NCBI GenBank assembly: GCA_023055505.1
Contig: JALIRH010000007.1
Coordinates: 16,598,273 to 16,662,272, forward strand
Direction of reading: 5' to 3'
Origin: Callipepla californica brunnescens
Taxonomy: Eukaryota > Chordata > Aves > Galliformes > Odontophoridae
DNA: 64,000 bases
How positions within the stretch are numbered: position 1 is the stretch's first letter; every line of letters starts with the position of its first letter. Positions 58,741-64,000 of the stretch are shown here, in pieces. The position numbers were made by a program, and so were the translations under genes. The notes under the pieces were generated by a model. It did not search any database. It was not told the origin of the DNA and saw only the letters and a program-made list of their open reading frames with translations.

Positions 58741-61300
58741 TTTGTTAAATAGTTGAGTCAGTTCATCACTCATCCAACTTAGCTGTAAAAGGGGATTGGG
58801 AAGAAGCAGTTGAATTAAATTTAACACTGAATCCCTTGCCTGAATGAGACACCTTTGGTCACTATTTTCATGCAGATATAAGTAGTATCTCACTACTTGG
58901 AAAATTGTAAAATATTTGCAGCTTGAATTGCAAATAGAATGTATGTAACTCTGATTAGATTAAGTTTAGTATACTAAAACAGGTACTGAAAAAATCTGTC
59001 TTGATCTAGCTTTATAAAATAACACAGTCTTCTTTTAATTCCTGAAGCATTCAAAGCTATTAAAATTGAGTAGCATATATGAGTAATCCAGCTGAATGGA
59101 CTAACTGCATTGATGCAACCTGATGAAAGATGTTTTTTCAAACTGCAGTGATGCACATGGTATAAAATTCACCAGAACACAAATTTTGCAGGAGAGACTG
59201 TCCCTGTTCATATGTATTTAATAATAATATATTTAATATTATATATATATATGTATATATTAAAGTCTACCTCTTGTGGAAACTTCAGAGTGTGAATAAA
59301 AAGAGATATAGATCATCTGACTGAATGCACTTCTGAGAATAATGCAACCTGACTGAAAGTCAGTGAAACAGAGAACGGCTACACTGTATCTAGAAACAAG
59401 AAGATAGGGCTTCTGTGAGTGAAGGTGACAAAATGCCTTGAACTGCATGCTGAATCCACACTGTCTAATGACAGATCAACTCTCATTTTCAAAATCTGAA
59501 AGAAAAGGTTGATTTTTCTTTTTTTTTTTTTAGAGGCTGAACAAGTACTAGCTATAAAGCTATGCATTTCAAGAAATGTTTCCATCACAATGACAAGCAT
59601 GTCCATGCTTTGGAACAAGGAAATTGGAAATTGAGCCTCAGTTATGAATATGAAATAAAAAGACCACTTCAGAGATTCAATTGGTAGGTATAAAACCAAT
59701 GCCAGGATTGCTAAATAGGCCTGCAGAGGTAAAGAAGATGGAAAATAAGGAAAAAGCAGCTCAAATTGGGGACAACTGGGTAGAGCGTTGTAATTAAGCC
59801 ACCTGGCTTCCCATCTGACACATTGCATTGAGGCTGCTGCTAAATATATTCACTATTTTCATCTTGATTTAAGTTAAACATTTTGCCTATTTAGTCCTCT
59901 CATGGAATACAGACCTTTATTTTTTTTGTTCCTGAAATTTTTATCTTTCTCTTTTTATCTTTCTCTACATTTTAACAAAAACACTGTACACTATTATAGA
60001 AGACTAGATTTTCACAAATCAACATCTCACTTTTTTTTTTCTTTCTTTTCCTCTTTCTAACCTTTTAATTTCATTCATTTCTTCAATTGCAGACTTTTAT
60101 TCTGGGTTCACTTCTGTCCTTACAGGGTTCCATTTGCCTTTTTTATTTGCTGTCTCTCTTCCATTCTCTCTGTAGGCCAAGCGCTCTTTTTAAGCATTGA
60201 TTACTGTAAGCAAGCTGTAATTGAACCCAAAACAGATAATGAGAATTGTAGCTGCCACTGTGTGATTTAAGACTCCCTAAAACAGAATGGTAAGAGAAAA
60301 GAAGGGAAGATAGCAACTGCAGAAGGAAAAGTAACCACTGGAGTAAGAGGAGACATTGCGAGGATCAAGCATAAAACTGGTAAAATTTCATAGGGGGTAA
60401 GAGCAGATAAAAAGCAAATACTTGGAATAAAGAGAACTCAAACCACTTCTAGGTTCCTAAGACTACTGGGATGTCTGATGAACAAGTTAATTAGGATTTC
60501 TTAATGAAGCTATACATCTCTGCTTAATTTTATGTAGCTAAGCAGGTCTCCAGTAAAAGTGGTCTTGATGCACTGAATGTCCTTATCTTGTCAGCAAACA
60601 GCTCGGCTGCCCAGAGCCCGGGCTACTTGCTGTGAACATGGCCTGCCTGTGCAAGGATGAATGTGAAGTTGTGGAAGTTGCTAGGTTACTGCAATTCTCT
60701 CAGCCCTAACATCAATACTAGAAGGAGATACATAGGTCACATTCTTGTTTCAGTCCAACTGACTCCCAAATATATTTTCAATTCCATTATGAGTAGGGTG
60801 TGAAAAGATGAATTTCTATTTCTTCAAGTAAATGTGTCATTTTAAAATACTATATGAAAACTTACCCCATAAAGAAAGAAGATAACACATCTTGCAGAGG
60901 CCTAGTTACTCTGAAGTAACTCTCCCACTGTAACAGGGTTTAGTAACATTTTTGTTCTGATATTTGTATCTACAAACAGTAATAGAAATCACCTGAGATG
61001 AGAGACAGGAATCCACAAAAAGGAGGACTGTGATATGAATTTGGTCTAATGAACCCTGGATCTTGGTGTTTCTTGCACTTCAGAAAAATCTAGTTATAAA
61101 TGCAGGGAAATCTGTGTATGTTTTCTCTTTGGAACACTTTGAAGAAGTGGAACCCTATTATTGGTGAATACAGTGTTGATTCTAGACTTCAATCTTAAAG
61201 GAAAATGTAGTAATTTACAGGGTAATCCCACGTGCATGAGCCAAACGTGGTTAGGGCATGCCTTTACAGGCTTATTCCTCTCTAAACAAGGAGGCTGTAT
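58741..61300. other. Unique AT-rich DNA, no gene seen
   Basis: Contains an AT low-complexity patch at 59221-59261, T tracts near 59517-59532 and 60032-60041, and a short GC-richer spot at about 60595-60660. The 149-codon minus frame at 59379-59828 has no recognisable domain and codes leucine/phenylalanine-rich sequence typical of chance frames. Confidence 0.45.
59221..59261. repeat. AT-only low-complexity tract
   Basis: ATAATAATATATTTAATATT followed by a TA dinucleotide run. It contains a single G. Confidence 0.85.
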
Positions 61301-61383
61301 ACCTGCAAATTAAAAAGTGTCAGGGCTCAGGGAAGGGCCCTGAAGCTGAATTCCTTATACCGTTATATGGTCTGAGTGCTCCC

Positions 61384-61525
61384 TAAGGTACTGGCTGTGG
61401 GTACAATTAGCACACTGACAGAGCACTCCCAGGGAGCATGTTGGATTGCACCACCCTGGAGGATGGGAGAGTTTGATAGCTGGGTAAAGATTGCCAGAGG
61501 ACATGCATTGATAGTGCTCAGTTTA
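61384..61525 (+). repeat. Unnamed dispersed repeat, copy 2
   Basis: Plus-strand counterpart of the segment at 17000-17175. Shared ordered blocks include GGTACT, AATTAGCA, CTCCCAG, GCATG, TTGGAT, TGGAG, GAGAGTTT, AAGATT, CATGCAT, TAGT and CTCA. A 21-base A run lies about 60 bases downstream. The frame 61376-61789 crosses it and the A run and is not a gene. The family is unknown to me. Confidence 0.45.
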
Positions 61526-61586
61526 CATATAAAAAACTGTTTATTGCCTACATATGTCTATGGTGAAATGTTCAGCTTTCCTTTAG

Positions 61587-61607
61587 AAAAAAAAAAAAAA
61601 AAAAAAA
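61587..61607 (+). repeat. Poly(A) tract
   Basis: About 21 A residues. It lies 3' of the unnamed repeat and might be a retroposon tail, though no target-site duplication could be identified. Confidence 0.85.
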
Positions 61608-63098
61608 GATTTTGGAAAGGAGTCAGCCATCCAGCCATTCATACAGTCAAATGTATGAAAGACCCACACTGGATTCTTACCCTGCATTTTTTTTTAGGGG
61701 AAAATTTGTTGAAGAATAAGAGTTATATTGAATTTAACTGCTTTCAGGACTACGACAGGTTGTGTGGAGGTGTTGGATGTATAAAATGATAAAGCATGAA
61801 CATGACATTTTAAGAAACTAGGGGGTTTAAATGGAAACAATGTTCCATGTCAAGATCTGAGGAATGAAAACAACCCTGAGATGTCCATGTGCTTAATTAC
61901 ATTACTTCTTCAATTTTTGACACTCTGTAGCTTATAATCGCTGTGATAAGTACAGAAATGTTTATCTGTAAATATACCTCAGGCCCATGTGTGATGAGCA
62001 TTTTCCCACCAGGTAGAAATGCTCCCAGCCAACTGCTCTGTACTTCTCTCTTGCCTCACCTCTAGTTGTTCCACCATCCTTCACTTTCAGCAGTCTGACA
62101 GTGTTCAAAGAAAAAGCATCACACTTATCACAAGTTGACTTTGAACAGTGCAAAAATTATCTTACTGTCTGACATCTGAGCTCATGTGCTGAGTACATCA
62201 GTGGACCATAAAAATTTTAGCTTGCATATAGCTGATAAGAAGGTTTCTTTCCTTATAACTCTGTCAAAAATAGTGACAAAGTTTCAGCCATCAATTTAGA
62301 GAGAGAAGGAAGGCTGTGGGAAGTGTTGCATTTCAAACATTCCAGAGATCATGTAGAAAAGGCATGATTTGGATTCACAAATTTCCTTGAAAAAATGCAA
62401 GGGGAGTGATGTTAATAAAACTGTATTTATTGGTGAGAGAGAACATGGAAACAATACACGAAATTAGAAACTTTTTTTTTCTGGGGCTGAAGTTTAATGG
62501 GAGAGTTGTTTTTGTTCCTCATAGCAGCAAGCCACTACAAATAGCAGTTAGTAGTAAACTACAGTTGTTAGCTTGAAGTTTAAGGGTCACTTATCTAGCT
62601 TCCATATTATACCAGTAATACAATGTCTAGACAACAATAACCAAAATGGACTCAGTAAGAGACAACATAATGATTTCTTTACTGATGTCTTTGTGAAACT
62701 ACTTGAATCAGAAATGCTCAGCAGCTGCAGAGATTTCCCATACTCAGTACTTCAAATTGTTCATTTATTTCCCTAAAACAATATTGCAAATTACATTTTA
62801 TGCTTTCTTTTCTACCACTTTCTGAAAAAATAATTCTCCCCATGCCACATCAATAACCATGCCTTTAAACTCCTTACATGATTAACCAGAGCCACTCTTT
62901 CTGGAGTTGCTTTGCATTTTTTATGTTGTCCAATAGTTAAATTTAATCAGCTATTGGAGTGCCCCAATTGTCATTGATCTGCTTCTTCCTTTGGGATGGA
63001 GGTGAGTATTTTTGTTTTGGTCTTTCAAAACTAAGGTGTACTATTCCTAAGAAATTATTTGAATGACTTTTTAATACGTCTGCAACAACATGTCCATG

Positions 63099-63240
63099 GA
63101 GAGGAGAAAAAGAAAGATAAAAAGAGACAGAAGGAAAAGAGCAAGGAATTAAAGACAATGGAGTAAGAAAAAGAAAAGGGAGAAAAGGCAAGGAAAAAGG
63201 CAAAGAAAAGGAAGAAAATGAAAAAAGAGAAAGAGGGAAC
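63099..63240 (+). repeat. Purine-rich (A/G) low-complexity tract
   Basis: About 140 bases made almost only of A and G, with pyrimidines at isolated positions. The opposite strand is polypyrimidine. Confidence 0.9.
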
Positions 63241-63418
63241 CAGAATTTTCTTATTCTGATCAAGAGATCAGAACTGTACACGATCTACTGCCTTTTGTAA
63301 AATTTGTACTTGTCTAGAAAAAAATGGTAATTGGCAGACAGAACAAGCAAATGACAGCCATGGTCTCATTCATTAATGTGTCAAAATAGCTGTCATAACA
63401 GTGTAGAGACTGAGATAA

Positions 63419-63433
63419 AACACACACACACAA
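63419..63433. repeat. (CA)n short microsatellite
   Basis: Seven CA units following GATAAAA. Confidence 0.85.
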
Positions 63434-64000
63434 GAACTAGACTTACTATAATTTTAGTACAAAGATGGCTACTGCCTGAAGGAAAGACTATTACTAAACG
63501 CCAGTTGTTACTCAGAAAAAAAAACACAAACATCTGTAACAAAAATGAAAATATGAAGGAAATCTACTCAAAGATAAAAATTCCAGGTCATTAGGCATTC
63601 CAAAATTGAATTAATTTTTCTACATGTGGCTAAGCTTTAAAGAACAGTGATCGTGTTTTGAACAAGCTTTGTCAGCTTTTGCCATAAAGAAATTTTTTTT
63701 CAGAGTTAACATTTTGCCACCTAAATTAAAAGCGTAGAATGTCATTTGATATAAAATATAAAAAAAAAAAAAGAAATGAAAAAATTTTATTTAAGTACAA
63801 TATGAGCAGAATTCATCTACTTGCTATACTTTGACAAAATCTAGGAATATTAAGAAAAACAAGAACTAGATCCATCTAATATGCAGTGGGGACTTTTCTG
63901 ATGACATCTCTACTAGGAAAGAAGGAAATCCAAGAGCTGCACTTTCCTTCTGTTACACCTGGAATTCTCACTAGAAGGTATTTGAAATAAACAGGAATTA

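Larger units (their letters stand above)
61608..64000. other. Unique AT-rich DNA, no gene seen
   Basis: Contains a purine-rich tract at 63099-63240 and a short (CA)n run at 63419-63433. The 112-codon minus frame at 62943-63281 is simply the translation of the pyrimidine side of that tract. Confidence 0.5.

Noticed and set aside
59379..59828. A 149-codon minus-strand frame
   Set aside because: The composition is hydrophobic and typical of chance frames in AT-rich DNA. It includes a lysine run from a T tract and has no recognisable motif.
61376..61789. A 137-codon plus-strand frame
   Set aside because: It runs through the unnamed repeat and a 21-base A tract that codes a lysine run. No protein family was recognised.
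62943..63281. A 112-codon serine/phenylalanine/leucine-rich minus-strand frame resembling a membrane segment
   Set aside because: It is the translation of the polypyrimidine side of a purine-rich low-complexity tract.
1..64000. CRISPR arrays, operons, tRNA or rRNA genes
   Set aside because: No regularly spaced repeats or clustered frames were seen, and no cloverleaf or rRNA sequence was recognised. The transposon content points to a vertebrate nuclear genome.

Overview
The window looks like a gene-free stretch of a bird nuclear genome, either intergenic or inside a large intron. The base composition is AT-rich throughout. Open frames are short and scattered, and none reads as a host protein or a recognisable exon. 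The recognisable content is relics of transposable elements. The commonest are CR1 LINE retrotransposons, in at least ten fragments, most of which end in the octamer-like tail typical of avian CR1 (repeats of ATTCTATG, or CATAGAAT on the other strand). CR1 abundance together with short mariner derivatives fits a bird, perhaps a galliform; the species assignment is inference.

Layout. 1-4000: unique AT-rich DNA with an apparent ancient MIR-type SINE near 1.5 kb and two strong hairpins. 4.0-5.3 kb: a plus-strand CR1 fragment with the endonuclease and linker part of ORF2. 5.3-11.5 kb: unique DNA with homopolymer tracts and a hairpin. 11.5-12.3 kb: a minus-strand CR1 carrying a degraded reverse transcriptase. 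14.2 kb: a (GTT)12 microsatellite, followed at 14.5-15.0 kb by a mariner deletion derivative. 17.0-17.2 kb: one copy of an unnamed dispersed repeat, whose likely partner lies at 61.4 kb. 18.5-19.0 kb: a plus-strand CR1 beginning directly at an (ACT)n microsatellite. 19.0-28.5 kb: unique DNA. 28.5-30.3 kb: the longest CR1, minus strand, internally deleted across the catalytic core of reverse transcriptase. 31.2-31.5 kb: another minus-strand CR1 tail. 36.4-37.0 kb: a second mariner derivative, apparently with the same internal deletion as the first. 41.9-42.9 kb: two plus-strand CR1 fragments. 49.3-50.1, 52.9-53.1 and 58.2-58.7 kb: three more minus-strand CR1 fragments. The remainder is unique AT-rich DNA with microsatellites.

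No host gene, structural RNA, CpG island, CRISPR array or intact mobile element was found, and nothing amounts to a new multi-gene system. Functional sequence, if present, is most likely non-coding: several unique blocks rich in homeodomain-like TAAT motifs could be conserved regulatory elements, and one pyrimidine-tract/AG site could be the acceptor of a non-coding transcript. All repeat calls rest on reading by eye, so their boundaries are approximate.
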